A stretch of 64,000 nucleotides of DNA from Doryteuthis pealeii (lineage: Eukaryota > Mollusca > Cephalopoda > Myopsida > Loliginidae): positions 74,729,069-74,793,068 of the forward strand of contig CM042150.1 of the NCBI GenBank assembly GCA_023376005.1, read 5' to 3'. Every line of letters begins with the position of its first letter. Position 1 is the first letter of the stretch. Below, piece by piece: positions 22,241 through 36,296 of the stretch. The position numbers were made by a program, and so were the translations under genes. The notes under the pieces were generated by a model, which saw nothing but the letters and a program-made list of their open reading frames with translations, made no database searches and had not been told where the DNA came from.

Positions 22241-22895
22241 AGCCTCCTGTACATTTCTGTATATAAATTTCACCCCATTTGTTGTTTCTATTGTTTCTTA
22301 CCATTTCTTCCAGTCCTGACATCCAGCAGTCAGTACAATATCCCTAGTCAAGTTAGTCACTTCTCTTCCCCTCTCAATAATATAACTGTATTGTTCAGGG
22401 CTATTCCTGATTGTATGGATGTTATTCTTTGAATTTTAAGCTTTTCACATTATTCTATATTTTATAACTGAATAATTTGATTATTTATCTCATAAGACCT
22501 CAGAATAAAGTGGCAAAAACATTCAGGCTTCTTTAGTCCATCACACACTTCAAAGAAATATTTAAGTGCTTCTTTTTTAACAACGGTGTCTTTTGGGGAT
22601 TGTACACCTTTAAGCTACTTCTATTGATATATTGTGTAATTATCAACTGCAAAGCATAGACTCCTACCCCTAAAAAACATGGTTTCTGTTTCCCTGTCAT
22701 CTATTCTCATTAGTTCATCTTGTTCTGAAAATATTTGCTTTTTGCTGCACCCATTCACATTCTCCAGTGGATTTATAGGATTCATGTATTATGTGTAGAC
22801 ATGATGCTCTATATAAAATCAAATTATTTGTGAATAATGCATAGGTGAATGTATTTAGCCACTGGCAGGTCAATTGTTAAGCATAGTATAATTGG

Positions 22896-23082
22896 TTTGA
22901 ATTCAGAGTTTCTCTTCTCCTAGACTGGTTGCCTTACCAAGGCTAAAGAACCTAGTCTACATTACCCATAGCTTGAGGAATAAGAGATGGATTCATTTAT
23001 TTCACAAGGGCATTAGCACAAAGTAAAAAGCAAACAGATTTATCCAAAATTTGAACTTGGGTTGCTATGTTAATTTTCTAAT
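22896..23082 (-). mobile_element. tRNA-derived SINE, family 2, diverged
   Basis: TCTCCTAGACTGGTTGCC, CCAAGGCTAAAGAACC and GGATTCATTTATTTCACAAG match family 2. A B-box complement is recognisable in AATTTGAACTTG, while the A-box is lost. Confidence 0.75.
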
Positions 23083-26000
23083 AATGTATGCTGCATTTAC
23101 AAAGAATTGACTTATACTTTTTAGATGTAAGCAAATTTGATAATTGTTTTCTTTCATATGAAAGTGCCATGAGAAATAGACTATGCTGTTTCAGCTCTGA
23201 GAAATAAGATTAAACAAATTACATTAAATTTAGTTTCATTTGTCTTTTATAAATAAACTACTGAATAACTTGTGTCTTTAATCAAAACAAAATCATGATC
23301 TGCCTGGTCCATATTCTTTTGCCCTGTTGTAAATAAAGATAATTGTTGATATGTGTGTGTCATCATCCATGATGTCAAGAAAACAATTTAAGGAAGTTAA
23401 CAATTCAGTATTTGTTTGGAACAGTGTTATACCATTCACCTAACCAAAAGAAAATACAGACCATTATCACAAGGTTGTGTCTTTTAAAAAAATAAATATT
23501 TAAATGATCATTGTATATCTATCTTCAGCATCAATTATCTTTTTCATTTCTTTAGATTTTATGTATATTAACCAGAATGTTTTGTTTATAGAAAAGAGTT
23601 AACAAGCAGAAGATGGTTGCAAGAATATTGCACAAGTGAACCTTGTCATCCATTTTTCTAGATGTTTCTCTACTCTAAAACTTTACAGGAATTTTTTTTA
23701 ATGGAATAAATCAAATTATTTAGCAGCTGTCAATAATTTTTAACCATAATTGAATTGTTTTTCTAGTGTAATAAAATGTATCATCCAATATAGAACTTGG
23801 TAATGGGTTTTGGGTTTGAGGTCAAATGTCTGTAGGGGTGACTGATGACAGGTTTTGAGCCAGTGTGTAAACAGAATGAAATAGAAAAATACTAATGATT
23901 TGAATTCGAGATGTGCATTGATTGATTACCTGAAAGAAGTCACTTGAACAGAAAACAGAAAAAAGTTTATTAGTTAGGGCTTTGAGAACCAAAGAAAAAG
24001 TCAGATGTGTTTAATGGATTTTGACATTGAGAAATCTCACCACCACCTTTCTTTTAGGAGGGAGAGGCCTTCAATAGAAAGGAAAAAGATGCAGTTTTCT
24101 CCTTCTGAATTTAGGAAATGATGTTTGGAAACCCACTGAAAAGAGTGAGCCTTATCAAATTAAAACATCAAGTGAAAAATGTGTGAACCAAATTTTTAAA
24201 AAAATTGTCATCTTTATCATTTGGATAGGAATGATGATCAAGAGCTTTTGAGTTTTGTCTGAGAGTAAGTGCTGCAATGTTACAACAACTGATGATATCT
24301 AAGACCAATTGATGTTCCTGTTTGGCCCCATTTATGCTTTAGTTGTTCACAGTATTTTGGCATGAAGACATCTCTGTAGACATTAAAATTTGATAGAATT
24401 TTTTTTAAATTGTCAATTTTGAAAAGGGTTGCTAATAATTAAGAATGTGATTGTATACAAATTATGTAACACTACTGACAATTTATTCAATGTTTTCACT
24501 ATTAGCAATAAGGACTTTAGTGAGAGTGACAAGTATTCTTGTTTCCTAAAATTGGGGCCATCAAACATTTTAGACCACTAACCTCTTCATGGGATTCTTG
24601 ATCCCATCATCAACCTCTAGGTATGTACAATGAACAACAAATAGACATAAAATTCCCATATGCATTAAGGAAACTGAATACTAAACACATTGAGGTTAAT
24701 ATTCTGTATCTGCTACCCACTGTTAATAGCACACATGAAATATAGGGACACAAAAAGGAAAAAACAGTTTTGTATGGTTGTGGAAATAATGAAATATATG
24801 GAAACATACAAGGTGGAAATTCTCTTCATTGTCATTTGGCATAGAGTAATTTTATTTCTTAATATCTTTTTGACCCCTAAACTTCAGCTTTCAATCCTTG
24901 CCATTTTTAATATCTACATCTGATCCCCAGGCATTTATTGAGACTTGGTTAGTCCATTTTTATCTCTAGGGGTCAATATCACTGGTTTTAGTACTCATTG
25001 TTATTCTAACTAAACTGCTGGTCAAAGAATCTACAATTAAATCCTAAATTTGATGACCATTCAATAAAATGATGAATGTATTTTACTTTTATGTTCTTTG
25101 ATAAAAATCCAGATGAAATGATATTTTTATATTATATAAGAAATATGTAGTCTACTTCAAATTGATACAATCAAAAAATCTTTTCCTATACATTTTGAGG
25201 GGAATATTTAAACAACCAGTTTGTTCCCATTAGGAACATAGGATCTTCCTGAAAGCATGAATATCTCTTTCCTATTTTTCAAACATCAACTCTCAATATG
25301 ATTGATCATATTTAACACAAAAACGGAAAAGAATATATAATGCAACAATATGTTTTATGAATTTAAAATGCAACTATCTACAAGGAGAGAAAGAAGCAGT
25401 ACAGTATATATTCAAAATCTATAGTATATTTTATTGAACTTAACAGAAAACTTATGTCTATTATGACCTTTTCTCTTTGTATTAATTGGGTGGGAGTTGA
25501 AAAAAAAAGGATCATAATATTTGCAAATATGTTTCAAGTAATTTTGACATTCATCAACTGTTGTCAAGAAAGACTGAAAATTTGAACTTCCATATTTTGA
25601 TATAGATTTTTTTTTTTAATTTAAGAGTATATTGTTTTGCATTTTTATGATATCAATGAAGTTCCAAGAGTTAAAAGAATTTTAGTAAATCATATTTTAT
25701 CAATGCATATATATTTCATACATTTATGACTTGGTATACTTGTTTATTTTATTTATATATTCCAGTGAATGTGCAACAAGAAAAAAAAGGAAGCTATTAA
25801 TTAACTTCTTAAACATTCTTTAAAGCTACAGTGTAGCAGCGTCTGGGCCAAAAATTGATTACTCAAATATAACTAGTACTAACAAGGCCAAATTTCCATA
25901 TTAGAAAAAAGTCTGCAGGAAACCATTCCAGCCCTTGCTCTCATTCCCATCATTCACTCTTTAATCAAATGATCCAAAAAGTTGTCCAGAACAAAAGTTT

Positions 26001-26659
26001 TCAACTATCCTTACAAACATGTTATGAAGAATGAAAAAACTATTTCTCAATCATAACTTGTGCATTTTGAGGAATCCTAAAGGTGTTTTACTTTTGTTGT
26101 AAACTCTTTGGATAAAATAAAAGTCCAAAAGTGAAGGATCAGAAATTTGGTACTTCCTATCAGAAGTACTTTAGCCAGTGTATGCAGCTTCAAGAAGCAA
26201 TCACCCATGAATTTACCGTAGATAAGAAAAAAATGCAGTTGTTTTTCTAAAGGTGAGGCAGTTTTTTTGAAGGATGTTTTGGAGTAGCTAATTAAACATT
26301 GTTTCTTCTAGAAGAAATCATCTCTTTAGGGGTTCAGCCAACAATAGAAACTTTCTGGAATTTTTTTGAGCTTTTGGCAAAAATAGATCCAGTACTGAGT
26401 GTAAAAATAGGATCACTTTGAATGAAATCTAAGATCACAAATTGAATTGATCTAATTGCCAAAGAAGTTGAAACAGAACACTGATGGGTAATGAGATTAT
26501 TCTTTTTCATTTTTTCTTTTTTAAATTCTTTAATATTTTATTTTATGCATAAATACACATACAAAAATTTACAAACATATCAGTAATTTTTCTTCCTCAA
26601 ATACCTAAGAAGTTCTTGGAAGTTGTTTTCTATAAATTTGAAAGTGTATAACTATTCAA
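23083..26659. other. AT-rich sequence, nothing recognised
   Basis: Short homopolymers and AT-rich text only. Open frames are under 80 codons without recognisable motifs. I see no SINE head, MITE arm or exon with convincing splice sites. Confidence 0.5.
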
Positions 26660-26760
26660 TAAAAACATGAATGCTAATTAGAAACCTTCACTTCTTTGAT
26701 GGATGCACCAATATCATTCTGGACAACAGTTACAGCAAAAACACAATCGTTTCAATGGAC
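26660..26760 (+). repeat. Dispersed repeat E, partial copy
   Basis: ATGCTAATTAGAAACCTTCACT, GCACCAATATCATT and GACAACAGTTACA.CA match 36171-36260 in the same order. Confidence 0.55.
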
Positions 26761-27688
26761 CTCCTGGTTTTATTCTAAGTTTGAACTTTTTATTTCAAAT
26801 GTAAAAATCCAGGCAAATTTTCTGAGGGTTTGATTAAACTGATACTAAAATTTAAAAAATACCATTTTAGATGTTGTATCTCTTAATAAAAGGTAGAACT
26901 TTGCAGATGATATACACATATAGATAAAGTCAGTTTTATGACTACTGATGTTAATCTTTGCTTTAATAAGGACAAAGATATATTTACATTTGTCTTGAAA
27001 AATGTCACTGATAGGTTTGAGCCTCTTCTGGTTGCCTGATCTTTACACTTTGCTTGAAGCACAACACATTTGGTCATGATTGCTTCCTATTATCCTACAA
27101 ATCAATAAAAGCAATGGTAAATATTCCATACAGTTTTTGCATGCCTTACTGAACATGCCAACAATCCTGTTTAGATTGTATTCATCTTCCCAAAAGCAAA
27201 GGATGAAAACTGATCCCAATCAATAGCAATAAATATATAGGATTAATGCTGACAATTTCATTGTTTAGGAAATGAGATCTTATTTCTCTTTTTGCCGGAA
27301 ACAGGTCATCTTTGACTTACATCAATAGAACCGACTGATCCAGTAAAGATAAATAGAATTATGTTAGGATGGCAAGGTAAGACTGAACTGCCCTCAAAGA
27401 AAAAAAATACTTTAATATATTGAAGTTGAAAAATGCATGACAATGTAACACAAATTTATTAATTTAGGAAAAGTGAATTATGAGTTGATTTTCATCAATT
27501 TATCTTCCTTGAAATTCATCTAAAAGTGATCCAGAAAAATTGATGGATACAACTGGATCTGTAGAATTTGTGTATAACTTTTCTTTTTATAAAAAGGTCT
27601 AAATATTCTGAATTTGAATAATTTCAAAAGTATTTGTATATATCTCTCCAGCACCTCCAAGAGAGTTAATCCTTAAGTAGAATAAAAC

Positions 27689-27906
27689 TGGTTTGAATTA
27701 AAGGTTTTCCTTCTCTTAGACTGGCTAACACTTGCATGATCTTGATTGACTAAGTCTAAGTCTGTTTTATCATTTACTCTTAGCTGGGGGAATAATGGAT
27801 TCATGCCTTTTTCAAGGGCAATAGTACAAAGTGAAAAGCAAACAACCTTATTGAGGATTTGAACTCCGGCCTCATTTCCATTTCCTATGATAATAACCAT
27901 TACACT
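27689..27906 (-). mobile_element. tRNA-derived SINE, family 2
   Basis: TTTTCCTTCTCTTAGACTGG, GGATTCATGCCTTTTTCAAG, GAGGATTTGAACTCC (B-box complement) and TAATAACCATTACACTA (A-box complement) are in the expected order. The 75-codon minus ORF across it is spurious. Confidence 0.8.
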
Positions 27907-29829
27907 AAGTTAATAATTACTAAATTATTTTTTTAATTTTTAGCATTGTACAAATCATCAGTGAACTGAAATCAATGCCTATAGTTACTTGTATATATTT
28001 TTACTAGTACCGATAGACTTTAACTAATCTAGAGACATTAGGATGTGATAAGTGATGGATTGGTGAAAATGCTAAATCACAAAAGGATTACCTCTGAATA
28101 ATATCCAATCTGCTCATTGTACCTTTAAAATAAAATGTAAATGAGAACAAGTTAGATGATCATGAAACAAACACAATGCTTCTTAAATGGATGAAGTCAG
28201 CCTTTACTATAATCACATTCATAATGTAGTCGCTGTTCTTCATGAAACACTTGCTTGTTATTTTATCTGTGGACAATTCAACATCTTCAATTTATCAAAA
28301 GCTTACACCACTTCATCAGAACTTTATTTACTTCCATGTTTCACTCTAGTTGTTTTCTTTTTAGTTTCTTGTTTTTCACATGGCTGTTTCTTTTGTTTTC
28401 TTTCTTTACATTGTACATTTTCCTTTGATCAATAATGTGTAGTATTTTCACCTTACAGTATTCATTTAGTTACTATCATAACTGGAATTAAATGCTTGTA
28501 TTTGCAAGAGTGCAGCAACAGAGAAACATCTCTTGTACAATAAAAATAAATATGTAGCAGGATGGTGCATTAGTCAGGGAAATTTGAAATTGGCAAATTG
28601 GAATACTTGCAGAAAGGATCAGCTGATTTAGTAAAAGTCTGTCACTTTTCTCAACTGAAATTTGATGCATACAAAACAGAAGTTAGTTAGTTTTTTATCA
28701 TTGTATTTTAATCACTTAACTCAGATTGATATTTGATTTCCATTGAAATACAAAAGTTGATTGATAAATAAGGTCCCCCCAATCTTTCCAAGAAACAATT
28801 ACAAAGATCAATAGATTAACAAGGTTTTCAATTTCTAGATAAAATAGAATAAACTATTAACAAAATCAACTTATTAAAACATTTTAGGGATGTATTTATC
28901 TATGGGTCATACTATAAATTTAAATAGTCAACATTTAGTGCCTAAAATTTAAAAAAAATATTCAATCCATTTTTTATTTTATGAAGAAAGTTTAAAAAAA
29001 AAATTATTTACTTTTGATATCTACAGCAATTTCAACTTTGGCATCAGGTAAAAAAAATCTTGATTTTTCAATGCCATTTTCATTTTTGAAAACAACTAGA
29101 AGTCTGATGGCATCAAATCAGTGGGAGAATACAACAAGTGTGAATTCTATGTGTTTCACTATTCATATCATTTGTTGACAGCAATATAACCTTGCATTGT
29201 TGCAATGTAATTAAATGTCTCAGTGATATGTTGCTATCTTTGGGTTTTCTTACTTATATCTTTGCTTAATTTGTTGATTCTTAAATCATAGCATCCACCC
29301 TTTTTTTTTTAAATCTCCTTGTACATCACTGAAATTGTATATGTCTTTGACAATCAAATACTCTGCTTGCCTCTAATGCAACTTTTGGTAAACATTTTTC
29401 ATATCCAAACAAATATTGCCATGAATTATCTTTATTTAGCTGAGAAGTTGGATTGGCTTGAAAGTTTCTAGTGACCAAAATATAATCTCTGATCATTGCT
29501 TTATATGTAATTTGAATGGAGTACTCATGCCCAATGAATTCTGTAACTCAGTGGTGCCACTCAGTGAAATAAAATTAAGCATGTTTGAACTATTAAATAC
29601 TTTCAAAATATAAGTTCAAACATTTGTCTCCACTTATAGTTGTACGAGGCCTTACTTATCAATCAATCTTCATAGTAGCATAACCAAATTTTTTAAATAG
29701 ACTTTTAATTATAAACAGTAATTATGGAATTTTAAGTTTCTCATTTTGTGAGTTGTTGTGGTTGTATTTCAGATATCTGAACATATTCTGCCTAATTCAC
29801 CTTCAAGCTACCTGTTAATGTTTACTTAC
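27907..29829. other. AT-rich sequence without supported genes
   Basis: Contains only short open frames of AT-driven composition and scattered homopolymers. CTGATGA near 28310 (minus) lacks the rest of a hammerhead. Confidence 0.5.
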
Positions 29830-29892
29830 CAAATGTGCGTGTAGTATCAAGAGAAAAATATTACCAGTTTGGACTTTATCAGCCAATGTTCT
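29830..29892 (-). CDS. Weak candidate 63-nt exon
   Basis: On the minus strand a pyrimidine-bearing acceptor ATTTCTCAACAG precedes 63 bases ending TTG/GTAAGTAA. The segment is open in one frame for exactly 21 codons, starting RTLADKVQTG. No family is recognised and no partner exons are seen. Spurious splice-site pairs are common in AT-rich DNA, so this is only a lead. Confidence 0.2.
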
Positions 29893-30352
29893 CTGTTGAG
29901 AAATTCTAAATTTACAATCATTATTCAGATGAAAAATCCTCAGGACATATTTACTGATTTGCCTTAATAAAGGCATTTGGTGATAGAGGTGTCCCATTTG
30001 GGTTTTGCCCCAAAGTAATTTATATTGCGTATGCAATTCCTTCAACTACTGGTCTCGTTCTTTGATAATATTATAGAGAGATTAGTTTACGTGAACGACT
30101 GTGTTGGGAATCTCCAATGTGCAACAAATACTACTCTGTTGGGGAACATCATTTGTATAAACTTTGTTTGCATAAGGAATAACTTCCTTACTTTTGCACA
30201 AATATCCTGGGAAGAGTACAATTTCTATATAAGAAATATGATTATTTCATAGTTTTAATTTTAAATCTACATAATTTCAATAAGAAAAGTTTTGTATATA
30301 TACTCAATCAATGGCTACTTTTATCAATGATTAAGCCCAATGTTGAGTCACT

Positions 30353-30354
30353 AT

Positions 30355-30381
<27 letters not shown>
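30353..30381. repeat. (TA)n microsatellite
   Basis: Uninterrupted TA run beyond the presumed terminus of the PLE remnant. Confidence 0.95.
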
Positions 30382-30385
<4 letters not shown>

Positions 30386-30503
30386 AAAGGGTTTTGTAAT
30401 TTGCTTGAAGCATTGTTTATATTGGTTTGCTGGTTGATTTTGAAGGCTATCACAATACAAGTGTAAAGAAAAAAGAAGGTATCTGTGGTGTTGTTTGTAA
30501 ACC

Positions 30504-30555
30504 TGTAATTTATTCTCAATATTTCGAGATAAAAATCCCATCTACAGGAGATTAC
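30504..30555 (-). ncRNA. Hammerhead-like motif of the Penelope-like element
   Basis: On the minus strand stem I has an outer part GTAAT (30551-30555) with ATTAC (30504-30508) and an inner part CTC (30548-30550) with GAG (30515-30517). The core is CTGTAGA, the CTGATGA consensus with two bases exchanged. Stem II is GGGAT/ATCTC, and GAAA follows. Stem III is minimal (ATAT) and a U-U site precedes stem I. It is on the same strand as the GIY-YIG frame, about 1.1 kb downstream. That agrees with the known placement of hammerheads in PLE terminal regions. The core change should abolish cleavage. Confidence 0.5.
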
Positions 30556-30599
30556 TAGAACTGAAGTTGTTGCTAGTGGCTGTTCATTTGTTCTGTCTC

Positions 30600-31642
30600 A
30601 TGTCTTCCAAATTCTGTGTGTGTGTTTGTGTGTGGGGTGCTTGTTTAAGTGTGTGTTTGCGTGTGTGTAAGCGTTTATGTTTCTGGTCATTTGCATTTTT
30701 TTTTTTGTTAATTATTATTCAAGATTTAGTTTGCCCTCTAAGCCTGTTTTCTTTTTTGTTTACTAATAGGACCATCTAATCTATTTTTTTATTAATATGT
30801 GTCTAAGATTAACATTCTAGATATGTTTGATTGTTTATGGGTGCGGGTGTGTAAATTTACTATCAAAATCACCTGTTGTCCTTTTGAGTGTGTGCAGTGT
30901 ATTTGTTATTAAGTCCCAACACCATGTGTATGTGTGTGTGTTATTTGTAGGGTGTGTGTGTTCTGTTTGTGTTCATGCCTTGTTCATATATGTTAATATG
31001 TGTGTTTGATTTAGGAGCTTAGAATGAAATTAATTTTATTAAAAATTGTAATTATAGAGCCTGCTAGACTATTTTGTTTTTAATATTATATTTATCTTAT
31101 TATATTTTATTTCATTTTATTTATTTATTTTTATTTAAATTTCTTATTTGCCTTGCTCATATCAATGTATATCCAGTGTGTGTGTTGGATTTTAAAAGGT
31201 TAGAATAAAACTAATATCTATCAAGAACTATAATTATAGATACTGCTGATTTATTTTTTGGGGGTTGAGGTAAAAGGTAGGTTAATACTGTGAATTTCCT
31301 TTCTTTTTTTTTTTAATATATTATTATTATACATGTATCATATGTTTTATCCACAGCCTGGTCACATAAATTAATTATTAAGAGATTAGCAAGGGAAATT
31401 CACATTCTTTAATGTAAGGTTAATTATTTAGTAAAATTCATCAATAATCAGAGTAAATCCTATTTGTTAACAACTAGTGCATTGGCCCGTGTGTGTGTGT
31501 GCTGGTCTGTGGATGTGGGTGTGTGTTTTGCATTTGTCTTCTCATTGTAGATTTGTTGTGTTATGAATTCTCTATTGTGTATATGGGTGTATGTTGCATG
31601 AGTGTGTGCATATAAATGTATGTGTGTGCGTTGGTTGTGGAT
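30600..31642 (-). mobile_element. CA-rich 3' region of the Penelope-like element
   Basis: Between the PLE stop codon and its hammerhead-like motif the minus strand is strongly CA-rich (many CACACA blocks). It includes a duplicated ~75-bp segment (31001-31075 and 31177-31255). The same arrangement, CA-rich sequence followed by a hammerhead, recurs at 60531-61218. The short ORFs here are low complexity. Confidence 0.5.
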
Positions 31643-32520
31643 TTATTGTATTATGAACTCTGCGCTGAGTTTGGTTCTGTTATTGATCCCTGGGTGCAGT
31701 TTAGCTATTAGTAATGCCTCTTTAATTCGGAGGTTACCCAGATTTCTTTCCCTGGCCTCTATTTTGACTGTAATGCTTCTCTCTGTGTTGTTGCATTTAA
31801 TTAAGTGTTTGCGGAATGTGGATGCTTGAATGTGTAAGTGTTCTTTGATCCTAATGTGTAGTGGTCTGGTGGTGCTGCCTATGTAGAATTGTTTGCATTT
31901 TTCGCATTGTGTGCAGTATACCACATTAACTTCATGGCACATACATGTGCTGTGGATAGGGCAGTTCGCTAGTGTGCAATTAGTGGTGTTCTTGTGTCGG
32001 TTTTTGGAGAGTTGTCTCCGAAGTGAAGGTCTGTAATGGGCAAGTTGTATGTCTAGGCCCTCCTTCCGGATTGCCCTGCGTATTGCTGCGGTTATACTCT
32101 CGTCGAAGTGTGGTAACCTTAGGAAGCAGGTATTAGAAGTGACATGGCCTTTTGGGCCTTCTGTTTGCTTCAGTCGTTTTGTGACTGAAGTGGGGTAACC
32201 ATTGGCTTTCAGTATGGACATGAAGTGTGTGTGATCTGGTCCTGCCTCTTGCTGCATTTGTCCCGGATACGGGTAAGTTCGTTCCTTATGTATCCGTTCT
32301 TTGCACCAAGGGGGAGTGCCGATTGTGGTGAACAAACAAGTCTCTGCTGGCCATTTTTTTGTAGAACTCGGTGTGGATTTCACCCTTGTATAGTATTTTG
32401 AGCCGGAAATCCAGCAGTGATAATGCTCCTGTGTGGTCAGGGTGCTCTATGGTGAAATGTATGTTTTTTGTCTATGTTGTTGAATGTTGTTGTGATTTTG
32501 TTAGAATTCTTTTCAAAATG
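31643..32520 (-). pseudogene. Penelope-like element: RT C-terminus and GIY-YIG endonuclease, frameshifted
   Basis: The 246-codon open frame from 32383 to 31643 contains a GIY-YIG endonuclease domain. A cysteine cluster (C136, C141, C147, C149) and VVYCTQCEKC are followed by FYIGSTTR (YIG at 167-169), R178, EH at 181-182, and E222 in KEALL. This Cys-rich linker plus GIY-YIG is typical of endonuclease-bearing Penelope-like elements. Upstream, other frames give FTIEHPD (about 32440), LSLLDF (about 32410), FYKKM and GYIRNELTRI (about 32280), all standard at the PLE reverse-transcriptase end. The residues 1-50 of the open frame are therefore an artefact of frameshifts near 32234-32262 and 32330. 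The RT palm and N-terminus are missing. The copy is dead and 5'-truncated. Confidence 0.88.
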
Positions 32521-35500
32521 AAAATGAAAACTGACAAAATATTTTCCTGTTAGCAGAATGTGGCATAATTGGTATTTGAATGAATATTTGAAATGTATTT
32601 TCCTAAAATAACATGAATAGATGTAATTTAAAAAGAAGAAAACACAAACTAATCCACATATGACTATATTTATGAGTATATATGTTTGATAATATATAGG
32701 TTTTCAACTTGTATTTATTACCATATATGTTTATTAATATAATCTATGTTTTTATAGCTTGATTTATGTATAAAAGTGTTTAAAGCATTAAGTTGTGTAA
32801 GGTATTAAAATTGGAAGAAATTTGATAAATAAGAATAAAAAAATATGTGTTTTATTCAACAGGTTTTTTTCAACTTATCCCCCTTCTTAAGTAGACTTGT
32901 TTTAAAAAGCTATAATATACCTTATTTTCAAATAGTTTTTCTGTGTACAAAACATTTTGTGAATTAGATAATCTATAATTAAAATTATAATACCTACAAG
33001 TATATAACCTCTTATTTCAATGCTTATTAACTCTTAACATCCTGTTCAGAATTTTCTAAGTCCTTGGCCCATTTCTATAAGGATTTATCTAAAAAAATGG
33101 CTAAAAATGGCCTTTTCATTTAAAGTTACCCGAGTTATTTCCCTTGAATTAAAGACTTCTAAATATGATTAATATTACATTTAAATAAAAGGCTACTGTT
33201 TGGGGCAGATTAGTAAAAATGAATGTGACTTCCAGCCAGGCAGAATGAGGCGGTATAGGATGTTAAGAGTTAAGATTTATGTATAAGTTGTATACTATTT
33301 ATAGAATTTATAATCCAATATGAATAAATGAATAAAATTACCCAATAAGATTTAATAGTTATCTACCTTAAGAAATTATAATGACCAAGGTGAGCTCTAA
33401 TGCAGAAGCTATACTATTATTATGTTGAAAATGTGCATTATTCTTCAATTCAATGTATTTTAAAACAAACAAAAATCTCACTAGGACTTGAGTTTTTGCT
33501 ATGTTACAGTAACATCAATATAAAAATCAGATGTTTATATTATAAATTGCTATTTTTACATTATCATATTTTCATTTACTTATGAATATATTGAAAAAAG
33601 GCATTTATCAAATTAATATGTGACCCCCAACCCTGATAAGCAACAGTTTCTGCAAGAAGAGGATGATAAAAGTATTAATATCAGCTGTTGAAATTAAAAT
33701 CAATCCATTAATAACACTTGTGCCTCCATGCATCACAATCAGATAAATCATGGGCTATTCCATTAAAAAGAACATAAACATAAAACAGAAGAGTGAAAGA
33801 AAAACTCTAGTAACAGTGAGACAACATAACTACATTATAAACACCTATGCAAAGAGAGTAGAAATTGTTAAATACAAATAGAAATCTACAATGATTTATC
33901 TCAGATATTATTTCTGGAATATATATATATATATATTCCTGACCACATTTTTATCATCTAATGGAAGTTTTATTGGCTACACTGCTGTTATTTTTTGCTG
34001 CACATGTATATAATATTATAATAATGTATACATATCTATATGCATATACTTACACATTTTTAGTGTTGCCATTAGTAGTCAATAACCGCATTCTATTTAT
34101 AGGATTTAAATTAAAATTAATGGACAAAAAAATTATCAATGTTCTCTATAATTACCCTTTCATAATTGTCTACTTTGAAGTCTTAAAATGAAATGATCTT
34201 GAGACTCAATTATTAATTTACAAATCTTTATTAGAAATCAAGTTAGAACATTTTACCACTATTGTAGTAATAAATATGATGTGCTATTTTTGCTGTTAGC
34301 CTGCAAAGTTTGGATTCTTATCATAGGGATTGAATGTTTAAGTGAAGATTTCATGAGAAAACAGGATATATGGGGGCTTTTTTTTCATTCAATTTTGTTC
34401 TTTATGTACTTTAATGGAATGTTGGGATTTTGAACTGTTTCAATTGACAGCCAACAGCAAATGGCGTTATCACCAATGTGAAAAGGGACAAAAGCAGATG
34501 GTAAAAATTGGAAAGAGAAAAGCATGAAAGATTGCCTCATCAATTTTTCAAGTACAACTCATTCTTTCCAGAATTAACAATTCTTTTATTATTTCTTTTT
34601 TTTTTTCCAGATCAATTTTAATTAACTGAAATGTTAAATGAAAAGCAAAAACAAATTTTTAAAAAATTAATGAATGAATAGAATAATATTTGAAAAAAAA
34701 ATGACCTTAAGAATAATTTTAATCTGGAAGATACTGGATGATTCTGATTTTTAAGAGCAAACAATAGTATTCAAAAGTAAAAGAAACAGCGAGTTAAAAA
34801 CTAAAAAAATCAAATCTTCATTATTAATAGACAGATTTACTCAGCCAGGATATCTCCATCAAAATTGTTCTATGATATAACTTGTATCCATCATGTTTTC
34901 TGAATGTTTATTGAAGAGAAAAGTCTGGTTGAAGATAGTAAATATCTAACTTTCAATTTCAGGGAAATGCAAGCAAGCATCATTTTCATAACAATAAATA
35001 AAGTGAATTGTACAAAATGCATGACTGGTAATAATCAACTGATTTATTTTCAACCAGTTATGAATAAACAAATTTATCTTTGCTTTATTGTATAGATATA
35101 TGAATAAAATAAATCCTATAATCCTGTCAACCATTTCCAATATTTAATGTAAGAGATCAGTGTCACTATCAGGACTTTGAGTCTTTGTACAGCATCTACA
35201 TATATCTATTAATAATGGAGATTTGCTTCCGGTTTTTGTCTGTAACAAAAATTACGTCACTGCTTACATCACATTACCCAACATCGTCATAACATAGAAT
35301 AAATACACTCATAATTTGAACATGCAACATTAGACAGTCCTCATTGTTTTTAAAAACAAATTTTAATAAATATATGACTGGTATTATATATCTATAGTTT
35401 GTTTTATTTTAATACATATTTAAAGTTTACATTTCAAATGGTTTTATTTTTTAATCCTTTAATGAATTTGATGATTTTACTTACTTAGGGTACAAACTCG

Positions 35501-35984
35501 CTGACATTGAATTTTTTACTCCCACCCCTCAGGCAATATGTTTCAAAAATCTATTTTTAGATTGCCAGAGGGCGTTTTTTTATTTTGTACTGGTAGAATT
35601 AATGTCTTTATTTTATTGTTCATGACAACTGTTCCATATTCAATGCAATTATTTTTTTTTAAATCTAAAAGAGTGATAATTGTATTGAATATGAAACAAC
35701 TCTTGTGGACTATTACATAAGATTTTTTAAAAAAGAGACTATAATTGATTAGTATTATGTACAGTACATGTATATGCTTATGCTATTATTTCTTGATTGA
35801 GAAATTAAGCTTTTATGAAAATTAGTTTTGCTGAAAATATTACTTGTCTTTGCTGAAGTAATTCCAACCTAATTATTCCATTAAGATGATTCTTGAATCC
35901 TGAGCTTCAATTCTAACTTAAAAAAGAGAAAATATTATTTTTAACAAAAATTAGATAAACTTAGAGAATGCTAAAATGTTTATC
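32521..35984. other. AT-rich sequence without supported genes
   Basis: Only short AT-driven open frames and a small TA run near 33919-33937. At 35228-35265 a CTTCCGGT string and a TTACGTCAC string (ETS-like and CRE-like) lie together, without a nearby coding exon. Confidence 0.45.
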
Positions 35985-36296
35985 TATGTGTAACTGAAAC
36001 CCAGTAAAAATGGTTATCATAGCAAGATTTTAATAGAGCAATACACATCAAATGCCCTAACTTTGAGAATAGAGCAATTTCCAGTTTAATTAGCAAAATA
36101 TCAATAATTTTGTAGGATCCACATTTGTGCTGAACATAATTTTTCAATCATCTAAATATAAGAAAGATAACCATGAAATGTTAATTAGAACCCTTCACTA
36201 TTTTCTAAACAGAAGCATCAATATCATTATGGATCACAGTTACAACAGGAATCTTATGGTTTCAGGGATTCTTCAATATAGTACTAAAATTCACAT

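Noticed and set aside
27325..27399. Acceptor/donor pair enclosing 75 nt
   Set aside because: All three frames contain stop codons and the acceptor pyrimidine tract is broken.
28300..28330. CTGATGA on the minus strand
   Set aside because: No GAAA box and no enclosing stem I. Chance occurrence.
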